DNA of 64,000 bases from Sabethes cyaneus (Eukaryota; Arthropoda; Insecta; Diptera; Culicidae): positions 90,739,449 through 90,803,448 of the forward strand of contig NC_071355.1 of the NCBI RefSeq assembly GCF_943734655.1, written 5' to 3'. A program made the translations under genes and the position numbers. The notes below the pieces were generated by a model. The model had not been told where the DNA came from and ran no database searches. It saw nothing but the letters and a program-made list of their open reading frames with translations. Of this stretch, positions 63,865 through 64,000 are shown piece after piece (the stretch's first letter is position 1; every line of letters begins with the position of its first letter).

Positions 63865-64000
63865 GTAAGCGGAAAGGATTATCGTTTTCCGTGTTTGTCT
63901 ACCAGATCCGGGCAGCCGAAAGTATGCCAGCTCGACACGTAGGCATTGCATGATAGGATAGAGATTTTTCAAATTTGCTGACGCTTCGAACGACAAATTG

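Overview
The window looks like repeat-dense, gene-poor chromosomal DNA of a dipteran, most probably a mosquito. It is AT-rich, has almost no long open frames, and is packed with decayed and nested transposons. The families recognised are two related LINEs with endonuclease, reverse transcriptase and a shared C-terminal signature, an RTE-type LINE, DD37E and DD37D Tc1/mariner relatives (groups I know mainly from mosquitoes), piggyBac-like TTAA elements, hAT-type MITEs, Helitron-like elements with GTCT microsatellites, a BEL/Pao integrase scrap, tRNA-derived SINE heads and many foldback MITEs. The species cannot be fixed from sequence alone. No rRNA gene, intact tRNA gene or CRISPR array was seen.

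Layout. 1-1976: featureless AT-rich DNA with one possible poly(A) signal. 1977-7860: a LINE-A relic split by a 5.1 kb TTAA-bounded piggyBac-like nest that holds a repeat-motif element, a tiny hAT MITE, a Helitron, two foldback MITEs, an RTE scrap and a transposase remnant; a 292 bp hAT MITE sits in the same LINE. 7880-10935: a LINE-B relic split by a 1.23 kb candidate solo LTR. 10945-13435: a DD37E relic with an insertion, a BEL integrase scrap and a TTAA element. 15786-18236: another DD37E relic, a SINE and a 10-bp minisatellite. 18885-22381: a jockey-like LINE relic and a second LINE-A copy. 22915-25633: a nest of TIR elements and MITEs. 27589-33960: a second Helitron and a LINE-B copy carrying a 2.37 kb Transib-like element and a 107 bp foldback MITE. 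34195-36583: DD37E and Tc1-like scraps. 40371-44400: a palindrome-headed repeat, a hairpin MITE and two LINE-A copies. 47195-52830: further copies of the same repeat families. 54103-62081: two DD37D mariner relics, the second abutting a nearly intact RTE LINE with an 855-codon frame. 62721 to the end: a 89 bp MITE and a possible first coding exon of a membrane protein.

Most elements can be ordered in time because target-site duplications are visible and the interrupted host frame can be recognised on both sides of the insert. The LINEs are the oldest layer; piggyBac, solo-LTR, Transib-like, hAT and foldback insertions came later. Host genes are represented at best by two weak exon candidates (46054-46147 minus; 63738-63864 plus).
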